In this document: positions 1 to 6,076 of the stretch, one piece after another | Position numbering within the stretch: position 1 is the first letter of the stretch | How the letters are laid out: every line of letters begins with the position of its first letter | The notes under the pieces: model-generated | Seen by the model: only the letters and a program-made list of their open reading frames with translations | Database searches by the model: none | Told to the model about the DNA's origin: nothing | Assembly: GCA_027310505.1 (NCBI GenBank) | Contig: DAIDAS010000095.1 | Coordinates: 1-9,938, forward strand | DNA length: 9,938 nt | Origin: a bacterium | Lineage (GTDB): Bacteria > Pseudomonadota > Gammaproteobacteria > Burkholderiales > Methylophilaceae | Reading direction: 5' to 3' | Translations under genes and position numbers: made by a program

Positions 1-1
1 G

Positions 2-889
2 CAGGATCGTATGGCACGGCTCGCACAGGCACGCTCTAAGGGATTGTCTGCTCAACCCTTTGATGGCGATGGCGCTGCGTCCAATGGTGCGGCTGCCGAG
101 GTTAGTAGCATGAAGACCGCGTTATTGGAGGCTGCAAAAAATTCTGGGGCAGGTAGAGGTCAGCTGGATGCTGGGCAAGCTCAGCGCGCACCGGTTGGAG
201 AGCAGGATGAGAAACTGCAGTTCCTGAAGGATTCGAGCAAGGAAGAGCGTGGATATCACCCAAATCTACCTCAGCCGGCAGTGTCTCCGAATGAAGTCAA
301 GGTTGGATCGTTTATTCCTTTAATCCTTGAAACCGGAATTAACTCGGATCTGCCAGGTCAGATTACAGCGCGCGCAAGTGAATCGGTTTATGATTCAGTG
401 TCTGGCTGCCGCGAGCTTATCCCCGCAATGACAAAGTTTGTAGGCCGGTATGATTCGAAAGTGGCCTTGGGGCAGGGGCGTATCTTGGTGGCCTGGAATT
501 CAGCGATCTTTCCGGATGGATCTGAGCTAAATCTTGCCGGAATGCAGGGATATGATTCAGCGGGGCAGGCTGGTTTGCAGAGTGATGTTGATAACCACTA
601 TTTGCGCATGTTCGGTTTCGCATTCGGGATGTCGATGGTGACCGCTGGAGTTGCCTTGTCGGTTCCGCCACCCAATCCCTCAGTGAACGGGGCTGCGGCG
701 TCTCCGAGTGTGTCGCAAGTTATTGCTACAGCACTTGCTCAACAATATGGCCAGCTCGGCGCGCAAATGATGGGCAAGCATCTTGCTGTACAACCCACGT
801 TGCGCAATTATCCCGGCGAACGTTTCACGATCATGGTGCCGCATACGGTTGTGTTTAACAAGGCCTGGTCTAACCGGTGTGGAGGATAA
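2..889 (+). CDS. trbI: TrbI/VirB10-family type IV secretion channel protein, 3' part
   Basis: This is the C-terminal part of a VirB10/TrbI protein, the scaffold of the conjugative type IV secretion core complex that links inner-membrane ATPases to the outer-membrane pore. The frame is open to the window edge (Gln-Asp-Arg precede the Met codon at 11). The N-terminal cytoplasmic and membrane-anchor segments expected of the family are missing, so the gene very probably starts upstream. Counting from that Met, residues 1-95 are a low-complexity Ala/Gln/Gly-rich periplasmic linker, and residues about 97-287 form the conserved beta-barrel domain. Visible family signatures are NSDLPGQITARASESVYDS, the LIP...G.YDS segment, GQGRILVAWNSAIFPDGS and the D.AG.AGL..DVDNH segment. 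The hydrophobic stretch at about 201-218 fits the helical antenna that crosses the outer membrane in VirB10. VirB10 and TrbI cannot be separated here; trbI is preferred because of the IncP-like neighbours. It is probably the last gene of its operon. Confidence 0.88.
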   Translation, partial: QDRMARLAQARSKGLSAQPFDGDGAASNGAAAEVSSMKTALLEAAKNSGAGRGQLDAGQAQRAPVGEQDEKLQFLKDSSKEERGYHPNLPQPAVSPNEVKVGSFIPLILETGINSDLPGQITARASESVYDSVSGCRELIPAMTKFVGRYDSKVALGQGRILVAWNSAIFPDGSELNLAGMQGYDSAGQAGLQSDVDNHYLRMFGFAFGMSMVTAGVALSVPPPNPSVNGAAASPSVSQVIATALAQQYGQLGAQMMGKHLAVQPTLRNYPGERFTIMVPHTVVFNKAWSNRCGG

Positions 890-940
890 CTGATATTCAT
901 TACGTTCATGTTGCGAGAACCTAAGCGACTGTTTTTGATG

Positions 941-967
941 GCATGCACTTATAAAGTTAGTGCTTGC
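941..967. promoter_or_regulatory. Imperfect inverted repeat between trbI and the next gene
   Basis: GCATGCACT (941-949) and AGTGCTTGC (959-967) pair over 8 of 9 positions around a 9-base AT-rich loop. No T-tract follows, so a simple intrinsic terminator is unlikely. It lies 25 bases before a TATAAT hexamer and could be an operator for the 1032 gene or the end signal of the secretion operon. The pairing is seen; the role is inferred. Confidence 0.45.
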
Positions 968-991
968 ATATATCTGAAGGCAGTCTTTAGT

Positions 992-997
992 TATAAT
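992..997 (+). promoter_or_regulatory. Candidate -10 box of the 1032 gene
   Basis: A perfect TATAAT lies 34 bases before the start codon at 1032 in an AT-rich stretch. No good -35 sits at 16-18 bases: the nearest match, TTGCAT at 964-969, is 22 bases away. The promoter may therefore be weak or need an activator, or the hexamer may be chance. Confidence 0.35.
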
Positions 998-1031
998 TAC
1001 AAATAAACATGTTTTCGTTTACGGGAAATAT

Positions 1032-1445
1032 ATGATTGATTTTGTAAATGCTCAGACATCGGTACCGTACTGGCTTATGGTGGATTTCCATCGGGAAGCG
1101 GTAGTCCGATATGGCCGCTTGAATAAGATGTATGTGCATATGCTGCAAGGCTTTCTTGCATACGAGCCATGGAACGCCAATCCGCCTCTGCCTTGGCGTG
1201 CAGCTAAAGTACATGGTTCGGCTGGTCCAAGGGTGCGACAGGGCTCTGATCCTGGGTGGGTTCCAATGAATATGTTGTTGCCATCTGAATTGGTTGACCG
1301 GATCAAGCATACCATCGAGATGATCAACCTAAGCGAGACGGGCCCGGACAAGAAATTATCGTTGCGATCATTTTTGTATACCGCTGTCTGTTGGTGGTAT
1401 ACCGATGTGCTTCAATGCAAGGGTGCGGGAGTTATTGAAGGTTGA
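1032..1445 (+). CDS. Hypothetical protein, possible C-terminal ribbon-helix-helix domain
   Basis: I do not recognise this 137-residue protein. The ATG at 1032 is preceded at 1020-1024 by ACGGG, a weak ribosome binding site about 8 bases upstream. Residues 1-75 are rich in Trp, Tyr and Pro and have no signal peptide or membrane segment. Residues about 78-125 look like a ribbon-helix-helix fold: a short strand (VPMNMLLP), an amphipathic helix (SELVDRIKHTIEMI), a charged turn and a second helix opening with Ser-Leu-Arg-Ser. That pattern is common in small plasmid DNA-binding proteins, but this is a by-eye assignment. The gene stands alone between the trbI end and a clear terminator, so it is probably monocistronic. 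It could be a regulator of transfer or partition, or something quite different. Coding status is well supported by length, start context and the terminator just downstream. Confidence 0.7.
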   Translation: MIDFVNAQTSVPYWLMVDFHREAVVRYGRLNKMYVHMLQGFLAYEPWNANPPLPWRAAKVHGSAGPRVRQGSDPGWVPMNMLLPSELVDRIKHTIEMINLSETGPDKKLSLRSFLYTAVCWWYTDVLQCKGAGVIEG

Positions 1446-1464
1446 GCGAATAGATGTGGAAACT

Positions 1465-1489
1465 AAGCGTCCTAGTGGCGCTTTTTTTT
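1465..1489 (+). terminator. Intrinsic terminator after the 1032 gene
   Basis: AAGCG (1465-1469) pairs with CGCTT (1479-1483). After one bulged T, CC pairs with GG around a TAGT loop. A run of eight Ts (1482-1489) follows. The stop codon at 1443-1445 is 19 bases upstream. This insulates the par promoter region from upstream transcription. Confidence 0.8.
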
Positions 1490-1499
1490 CGAGTTGAAA

Positions 1500-1514
1500 C
1501 TTTTGCTGCAAAAG
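1500..1514. promoter_or_regulatory. Perfect 7+1+7 palindrome, candidate operator (copy 1)
   Basis: CTTTTGC-T-GCAAAAG is a perfect inverted repeat just upstream of the par promoter. Extended to TTTTGCTGCAAAAGA (1501-1515), it recurs exactly at 8152-8166 upstream of the LPD7 gene. An exact 15-base intergenic repeat that is itself palindromic is unlikely by chance, so a shared DNA-binding protein is likely. Which protein is unknown. Confidence 0.6.
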
Positions 1515-1517
1515 AGA

Positions 1518-1527
1518 TGTCTGGATG
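1518..1527 (+). promoter_or_regulatory. TGTCTGGATG motif upstream of the par operon
   Basis: This 10-mer lies four bases after the 1500-1514 palindrome. It recurs exactly at 3924-3933, and nine of its ten bases recur inverted at 3951-3959, after parB. Its placement on both sides of the par genes suggests a binding site for ParB or for the small protein encoded at 1591. Its role is not shown by the sequence. Confidence 0.45.
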
Positions 1528-1528
1528 C

Positions 1529-1557
1529 TTGCACTCATGCACTCACGCATGTAATAT
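1529..1557 (+). promoter_or_regulatory. Candidate promoter of the par operon
   Basis: TTGCAC (1529-1534) and TAATAT (1552-1557) are spaced by 17 bases and resemble a sigma-70 -35/-10 pair of moderate strength, ending 33 bases before the ATG at 1591. The spacer contains an 8-base near-tandem repeat (GCACTCAT then GCACTCAC, 1531-1546). The -10 overlaps a perfect ATATGCATAT palindrome (1554-1563) and the TACAT/ATGTA half-sites described separately, as expected for a tightly autoregulated partition operon. Confidence 0.5.
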
Positions 1558-1578
1558 GCATATACATTATTAGATGTA
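1549..1578. promoter_or_regulatory. ATGTA/TACAT/ATGTA half-site cluster, candidate KorA-like operator
   Basis: ATGTA (1549-1553), TACAT (1563-1567) and ATGTA (1574-1578) alternate in orientation over the -10 and the presumed start point. The right-hand pair, with its flanks, reads TATACATT...ATGTAA, nearly the same as the palindrome at 6104-6121 in front of the KorA-like gene (TATACATT then ATGTAA). The spacing between half-sites is 6 here and 5 there. I infer repression of the par operon by the KorA-like protein. Confidence 0.45.
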
Positions 1579-1590
1579 ACTGGGCACGCA

Positions 1591-1803
1591 ATGAGAGAAA
1601 GTCGGGACGGACAAACTGTTGGGATCACGCTACGGGTAAGTAAGCGGGTTTTGAATATGTATACCAAGATAGCACTACGGGCAAATACGATCAGAATCCG
1701 GAATGGTGGCCGTGGCAATATAACGACACAGGATATTATGCGTCACCGTCTTGAGTCCTTGCCAGTTCTGAAAGTGATCAAGTTGAAGAGGGGTGTGAAA
1801 TAA
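1591..1803 (+). CDS. Small ribbon-helix-helix-like protein leading the par operon
   Basis: This is a 70-residue, strongly basic protein. Its stop codon TAA overlaps the parA ATG by one base (TAATG), so the two are almost certainly co-transcribed and translationally coupled. Residues about 8-17 (QTVGITLRVS) could form the DNA-contacting strand, residues 18-32 a first helix, and residues 44-56 (ITTQDIMRHRLES) a second helix, as in ribbon-helix-helix proteins. Small DNA-binding proteins of this class often sit beside ParA and can act as autorepressor or centromere-binding adaptor. Here, however, parA is followed by a full ParB, so this gene may be an extra regulator. The fold is assigned by eye. 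The start is preceded by GGGC about 6 bases upstream, a weak site. No named family is recognised. Confidence 0.65.
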   Translation: MRESRDGQTVGITLRVSKRVLNMYTKIALRANTIRIRNGGRGNITTQDIMRHRLESLPVLKVIKLKRGVK

Positions 1804-2567
1804 TGACCAAGATCATTGTGGCGATCAACCAGAAGGGTGGGGTCGGCAAATCGACCTTGGCGTTTCATCTTGCGCATGCAGCGGCAGCCCAAGGCGATGG
1901 GAAGCGTGTGTTGTGTCTTGATTTGGATTCGCAAGGTAACTTTAGTCAGTACCTGACTGGTGATCTTGATGTGATTAACGATACGGTTGGTGGGGTGGGT
2001 GTGTTTTTGGAAGGTCGAGAAATTACACCGTCCAAGACGACGCGCGAGGGTATTGAACTACTCCACGGCCATTCCAAGTTGGACCGATATGATAATGATC
2101 CAGATGTTGAAGAACGCGGATACAGCACAGTAATGCGACATCAACTGCGGGAGCTGGGATACGATTACATCGTCATTGACACTCCCCCGGCTGTAGGATT
2201 CCGCCACATGGCGGCTCTTTGTTGGGCTGACCTGGCCGTTATCCCAATGGAACCTGTTATGACGAGCATTGTGGGATTCCAGAATGTTCTGGTATCAATC
2301 GATGAATTCATCACGCCAATCAACCCTGGCCTAAAGTGGTGTGGGGTTGTGAACAAGGCGAATCTGCGGGTGAAATCGCACAGAGAAAAGGAAGAATACG
2401 TTCGCCAGGAATACGGCCAGCATATTGTAGCTACGTTGGCGACTCGAACTGCGGTGTCTGAGGCCATGGAGGAAGAGCCGGCGCAGCCAGTGTGGTTGAA
2501 AAAGGGCGTGCCACGGGATTTGAGGCAAGTCTGGTTGGATTTTTGTAATGAGATTATTAAGGGCTGA
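1803..2567 (+). CDS. parA: ParA-family partition ATPase
   Basis: This 254-residue ParA/Soj-type ATPase would bind nucleoid DNA in its ATP form and move the element's ParB-bound copies apart. The deviant Walker A motif is at residues 11-18 (KGGVGKST) with both signature lysines (K11, K16). The A' motif is LCLDLDSQGN at 37-46, and Walker B is YIVIDTPP at 122-129. The length fits small (type Ib/chromosomal-like) ParA proteins with no N-terminal helix-turn-helix domain, so it probably does not bind its own operator specifically. That job would fall to the 70-residue protein, ParB or the KorA-like protein. The ATG is preceded by GAGGGG at 1788-1793, a good site. In IncP plasmids the equivalent is IncC, paired with KorB. 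It is followed after 68 bases by parB. Confidence 0.97.
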   Translation: MTKIIVAINQKGGVGKSTLAFHLAHAAAAQGDGKRVLCLDLDSQGNFSQYLTGDLDVINDTVGGVGVFLEGREITPSKTTREGIELLHGHSKLDRYDNDPDVEERGYSTVMRHQLRELGYDYIVIDTPPAVGFRHMAALCWADLAVIPMEPVMTSIVGFQNVLVSIDEFITPINPGLKWCGVVNKANLRVKSHREKEEYVRQEYGQHIVATLATRTAVSEAMEEEPAQPVWLKKGVPRDLRQVWLDFCNEIIKG

Positions 2568-2574
2568 TTGCCTG

Positions 2575-2605
2575 TTGACGGTGAAGTCAATGGCGCAATT
2601 ACGCC
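2575..2605. other. Two small hairpins in the parA-parB gap
   Basis: TTGAC/GTCAA (2575-2579 and 2586-2590) and GGCG/CGCC (2592-2595 and 2602-2605) each enclose a 6-base loop. They lie back to back in the 68-base spacer. There is no T-tract, so termination is unlikely. They may affect message stability or parB translation, or be chance. Confidence 0.25.
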
Positions 2606-2635
2606 GATTATTTGGATGTTGGATGGGAGGGTGTA

Positions 2636-3913
2636 ATGAGCAGCACAATGGATAGATTGAGAAAGCGGGCAGTGGCAGCACAAACCGGGGCCGAGAGAGA
2701 GGTATTGATCCCCCTGGATAAGCTGAAATTCGATCCTACGCAACCTCGAAAAGCCTACCATGCGCTCGATGGTCGTGTATCCGCTGAGGCGAGCGCCTAT
2801 ATCGAGGAATTGGCAGCATCGATCAAGGAAAACGGTTTGATTGAGCCGATTACCGTACAAGAGCAGGGGGACGGTACGTACCTAGTTGTTGTGGGGGAGT
2901 GTCGCACTCGGGCGCACCTGCATTTGGGGATGCCTACCATTCGCGCAACTGTGCGCAATGATTTGATTAATCCGGCTCGTCGTCTCATTTATCAAATTGC
3001 TGAAAATGTAAATCGACAGGATTTGACAGACGAAGAGTTGGCCTTGTCGATCAAATTGCTGCTGGAAAACGGCAATGATGGTAAACCAATGCGGCAAGCG
3101 GAAGTGGCCGCGCATCTTGGGAAAAGTGAAGGCTGGGTGACGCGTTTCGTGAAATTCGGTGACGAAGAGCTGCAGCGCGTGTGGGTGAAATCCGGAATTG
3201 TCGATTCGGTGGAAAAGCTGTATCGCCTTTCGCTTCTTCCAAAACCGGTTCAAATGGACATCCTGCGGCGAGTGGAGTTGCCGGAAGGTGACCCGGAGCA
3301 CTACGAAAAGCCGTTAAACCGGAATTTGATTGATGATCTGACGCGCGAAGTCAAGAACGCAAAATCACGTGAAGCATTCCGTTCCGGTGCTGTGCCGCCG
3401 TTGCCGGTTGAGAGTGCAACTTCTGGGACTGGGCAAGCAACTGGCCAACCGACTGCAAGTGGTTCAGAACCTGGTGGCCATGTGGTTGGAGATAATGTGA
3501 TTGATCTCGCTGTCCAGGAAATTCTTCAGAAGCAGCATGCGGAGTCTACCGGCGCTGCAAGTTCTGTCGCGGGAACGGAAAGCACGTCAGCCGGGAAATA
3601 TGCTTTGTCGGAAGAAGCCCGACAGAAATTGCTGTCTGATGCCACAATCGACACTCAACAAGGGGCATCCTTGACGGCGGAGGATTTGAGGCAGGCGCCG
3701 GTACATTGCCGTGTTTCCGTGAAGAATATGGAAGCCCTGCTGAAATTGTTGGAGGAAGACCAAGGGACATTGGATTCGGCACGTAGTATTCGCTGTGATC
3801 TGGTGATCCCTGGCGGTCTGGCCGGGCAAATTGCAAACAAGTTGGCCGGGGTCATCGTGGATGAGCAGGAAGTTCCTGCTGTGGTTCAGTCTCAATTGGT
3901 TATGTTGGGGTGA
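2636..3913 (+). CDS. parB: ParB-family partition protein (CTPase clamp)
   Basis: This 425-residue ParB/KorB-class protein would load at a centromere and spread as a sliding clamp. The ATG at 2636 is chosen because GGGAGGG lies 5 bases before it; an in-frame TTG at 2612 has no such site. Residues 22-110 form the N-terminal nucleotide-binding domain, with the DPTQPRK box at 33-39. The family's GERRxRA motif reads GECRTRA at 87-93, so its first arginine is a cysteine (C89, codon TGT at 2900-2902). The second conserved box is present as ENVNRQDL at 123-130. A helix-turn-helix spans about 152-172 (RQAEVAAHLGKSEGWVTRF). Residues 255-325 are a Gly/Ser/Thr/Ala-rich linker, and a separate C-terminal domain (about 355-425) probably dimerises. 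It is longer than chromosomal ParB (about 290) and closer to plasmid KorB-like proteins. It may also regulate transcription. Confidence 0.93.
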   Translation: MSSTMDRLRKRAVAAQTGAEREVLIPLDKLKFDPTQPRKAYHALDGRVSAEASAYIEELAASIKENGLIEPITVQEQGDGTYLVVVGECRTRAHLHLGMPTIRATVRNDLINPARRLIYQIAENVNRQDLTDEELALSIKLLLENGNDGKPMRQAEVAAHLGKSEGWVTRFVKFGDEELQRVWVKSGIVDSVEKLYRLSLLPKPVQMDILRRVELPEGDPEHYEKPLNRNLIDDLTREVKNAKSREAFRSGAVPPLPVESATSGTGQATGQPTASGSEPGGHVVGDNVIDLAVQEILQKQHAESTGAASSVAGTESTSAGKYALSEEARQKLLSDATIDTQQGASLTAEDLRQAPVHCRVSVKNMEALLKLLEEDQGTLDSARSIRCDLVIPGGLAGQIANKLAGVIVDEQEVPAVVQSQLVMLG

Positions 3914-3924
3914 TCTTGATCTTT

Positions 3925-3959
3925 GTCTGGATGGGTGGCTGTAATGCGCTCATCCAGAC
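3925..3959. promoter_or_regulatory. 9-bp perfect inverted repeat after parB, candidate centromere or operator
   Basis: GTCTGGATG (3925-3933) and CATCCAGAC (3951-3959) are perfectly complementary around 17 bases, 11 bases after the parB stop. No T-run follows, so it does not look like an intrinsic terminator. The left arm, as TGTCTGGATG, also occurs before the operon at 1518-1527. Centromere-like sites are often next to parB, but this does not resemble the canonical parS (TGTTTCACGTGAAACA) or the KorB operator. Confidence 0.5.
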
Positions 3960-4018
3960 GTAGCTTGCGTGCGGAACCACCGGTTGTTTGTGAAATTCTT
4001 GGAATGAGATATTAAATA

Positions 4019-5527
4019 ATGCAAGTGCACTTGGGGAACAATGTGAAGACTGGGCAGCCTGTGCTTCTTGATACGCTGAGTGCGATCAATGGGCATGTGC
4101 AAATATCTGGTGTGACCGGTATGGGTAAAACACACCAGATCCGGGCACTAGTAACGGGGTTGGTCCAGTCTGCTTCTGCCGCGAAGCAAGCCTTGCGCAT
4201 CCATGTGTTCGATCCGCATGGCGATATCGATTTGCCGTGGTCCTCTGAAGTCAAGTTTTCTGAAGCAACTCCATATGGCTATAACCCACTTGAGATTAAT
4301 CCGGATCCGGATTATGGCGGTGTCCGTCGAGCCATCCAGAAGTTCATCGCTGCCATTCAGAAGCATAAGGCGATCGGCACGAAGCAAGAAGCAGTAATGC
4401 GGTATTTGCTAGAGGATTTGTACGCTTCGCGCGGATTTAAAGCGGATGACCCAGGAACCTGGATTCCGGATGATCCGCGCATGATCCGTGAAAAGATGGC
4501 AGGTAAGGAAAATCGAATTTATTTGGCGGTCGAGAAAGAGCATCGTGAGCGGTTTAAGGCGCTAACAAAACCTGTTGATAACAGATTCATTTCGGGATTT
4601 GATGGTGATCCTGAAATCATGAGTTGGTGGGTAGAAAAGGACTATTACGTCGGTGATTTATTGATGTGGGAGCCTAAATCACTTTTCAAGACGGCGCCCA
4701 CGATAGACGATGTGGTGCGGTTTACTGAACGCAAGTTGAAGGCGCAGTTTTGTGGGTCAAATAGTGCTGCGATGGCATTGCTGAAGGACGTGAATCAAGC
4801 GGCACGTGTCTATCACCGTCGAGTTGGCGATTTATCTAAACGTGGTGCCGCGCTCTCTGAAGAAGAGAAGGCGGCGTTGTTGGCTGATCTGGATAAAGGA
4901 AAAGATAAGGCGCTGAGTGCATACGGAAGTTATCTGGATGCCATAGTGACCGGACGTGAACTGGATGATTTGATCCGTTACAACTCCACGGAAGTGCTGA
5001 CTTCCGTATATGAGCGGTTCCAGAATTTACGTGCGATTGGTATTTATAACCCAGTACCACCACCTTTTGATCCGAGTAAGCCTGTATGGCGTTACGGTAT
5101 CAAGCCCCTGGAAATCCCCGTTCAACGGATGTTTGTTGACATGGTGTGCGCGCGCATTTTCGAGCGTGCGATGCAGCGTGGTTTTCAGAAGGATGTGGTC
5201 GAGGTCATCGTGTGCGATGAAGGGGCGAGGTATGCAACCGATGAGGACGGTAACATTCTCAATATCATTGCAAATGAGGCGCGTAAGTTCGGCTTGGCTC
5301 TTTGGGTGGCTTCGCAGACTCCGGCCCACTTTACAGAGGACTTCCTGAAAGCTACGGGCACAATTATTGTTCTTGGTTTGGCTTCTGCGGATACCAGAAT
5401 GGCAGCTACAAAGCTGGCAATCGAGCCCGAAATGCTTTCAAGAATTACTCCCCAAAAAACAATGTTGGTTCAGCTAAAAAACAGAGGGGAGTTGAGGTCC
5501 GACTTCCAAATGGTGAGATTGGGATAG
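4019..5527 (+). CDS. Soluble HerA/FtsK-superfamily ATP-binding protein
   Basis: This 502-residue RecA-fold ATPase is related to HerA, VirD4 and VirB4, hexameric motors that move DNA or protein. Walker A is GVTGMGKT at residues 31-38. A nearby strand reads HVFDPHGD (62-69), the usual post-Walker-A strand of HerA/coupling proteins. Walker B is VIVCDEGARY (396-405) with the catalytic Asp-Glu at 400-401. WVASQTP (429-435) fits the conserved strand carrying a sensor glutamine, and R460 is a candidate arginine finger. No transmembrane helix is visible, unlike classic VirD4 coupling proteins, so it should be cytoplasmic. A charged helical insertion spans about 265-320. It lies 105 bases after parB, behind an inverted repeat, and probably shares the par transcript. 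Roles could be DNA processing, a membrane-free coupling ATPase, or help in segregation; the sequence does not decide. Its ribosome binding site is weak (GGAATGAG, 4001-4008). Confidence 0.85.
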   Translation: MQVHLGNNVKTGQPVLLDTLSAINGHVQISGVTGMGKTHQIRALVTGLVQSASAAKQALRIHVFDPHGDIDLPWSSEVKFSEATPYGYNPLEINPDPDYGGVRRAIQKFIAAIQKHKAIGTKQEAVMRYLLEDLYASRGFKADDPGTWIPDDPRMIREKMAGKENRIYLAVEKEHRERFKALTKPVDNRFISGFDGDPEIMSWWVEKDYYVGDLLMWEPKSLFKTAPTIDDVVRFTERKLKAQFCGSNSAAMALLKDVNQAARVYHRRVGDLSKRGAALSEEEKAALLADLDKGKDKALSAYGSYLDAIVTGRELDDLIRYNSTEVLTSVYERFQNLRAIGIYNPVPPPFDPSKPVWRYGIKPLEIPVQRMFVDMVCARIFERAMQRGFQKDVVEVIVCDEGARYATDEDGNILNIIANEARKFGLALWVASQTPAHFTEDFLKATGTIIVLGLASADTRMAATKLAIEPEMLSRITPQKTMLVQLKNRGELRSDFQMVRLG

Positions 5528-5615
5528 TTGGTGACGGCAATGTCCGTTTGAACCGAAATGGCAAAAATGGGAAAAATTAGGAAATAAATAAGCGCCATTA
5601 AAAAAATATTTGCTT

Positions 5616-5635
5616 ACTGTTAATTTAGTGTTAAT
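5616..5635 (+). promoter_or_regulatory. Two TGTTAAT repeats phased by 11 bp (copy 1 of a shared operator)
   Basis: TGTTAAT occurs at 5618-5624 and again at 5629-5635, an 11-base period that places both on the same DNA face. The left copy extends to ACTGTTAATT (5616-5625), which is exactly repeated at 6838-6847 in front of the 6926 gene, also followed by a second TGTTAAT 11 bases on. The rest of the 200-base gap (5528-5727) is AT-rich. It contains a perfect AAAAACGTTTTT palindrome at 5686-5697 and no gene I can support. Confidence 0.5.
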
Positions 5636-5727
5636 GTCATACCCGTAGTACAGTTGTTACCAAATAAAAATGATTTTAAAGAATTAAAAACGTTTTTGTC
5701 TTTAACTCAAGTGGTTGGGGGTATCAA

Positions 5728-6063
5728 ATGTCTTATCGTCTTTCGGAAAATGTACGTTCACTGCTTTTAATGCCGTCAATTGCTTACGCAGATGGCCTTC
5801 CGTCCTCGGTGGCAAAAGAAATTACAACGGCTTTACCCAATCTGGCAGATTCAGTGCAGCCGGGTATGTCGCTGTCAGATTTCGAAGCTGTCATGTTGGC
5901 AGAGGCGGCGGCGGCAAAAGAGCAATTTGTCAGCCAATACGGTCATGCATTCGGTGAACGTAGAAGCGAAAACAGCCGGATGCGTAATAAAGCTTCCGAG
6001 GACGGTCTAACTCAAGGCGATGAGCGAGCAATGGGGGTTTTTCGGTCTGTGGCCTGTGCATAA
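5728..6063 (+). CDS. Hypothetical protein, 111 residues
   Basis: I do not recognise this protein. The ATG at 5728 follows GGGGG (5717-5721) with 6 bases of spacing, a better context than the ATGs in overlapping frames, so this frame is preferred. The N-terminus (residues 10-22) is mildly hydrophobic with an AYA-D sequence that recalls a signal-peptidase site, but it lacks a proper hydrophobic core and basic start. Secretion is therefore doubtful. Residues 50-70 contain an Ala-rich amphipathic helix (FEAVMLAEAAAAKEQF). The C-terminal third is charged and rich in Arg, Ser and Asn, and likely disordered. It is preceded by a 200-base AT-rich region with phased TGTTAAT repeats, so it probably has its own promoter, and its stop is 82 bases before the KorA-like gene. 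It may be an accessory regulator or a small stress or defence protein; nothing decides. Confidence 0.55.
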   Translation: MSYRLSENVRSLLLMPSIAYADGLPSSVAKEITTALPNLADSVQPGMSLSDFEAVMLAEAAAAKEQFVSQYGHAFGERRSENSRMRNKASEDGLTQGDERAMGVFRSVACA

Positions 6064-6076
6064 TGCAGCTGATAAT

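Noticed and set aside
2612..2635. Upstream TTG start for parB
   Set aside because: The ATG at 2636 has a strong GGGAGGG site 5 bases upstream and gives a normal ParB N-terminus.
417..3895. Long open frames on the minus strand opposite trbI, parA and parB (for example 417-671, 2165-2860, 3587-3895)
   Set aside because: They lie wholly or mostly inside well-supported + strand genes, have no ribosome binding sites that I can see, and their translations look like antisense shadows rich in Arg, Ser, Pro and His.
3925..3959. Inverted repeat after parB as an intrinsic terminator
   Set aside because: The stem is good, but the loop is long and no T-run follows it.
5302..5475. Overlapping + frame within the ATPase gene as a separate gene
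   Set aside because: It overlaps the conserved Walker B to C-terminal region of the ATPase and has no clear start context. Only its extension beyond 5482 is kept, as a possible frameshift product.
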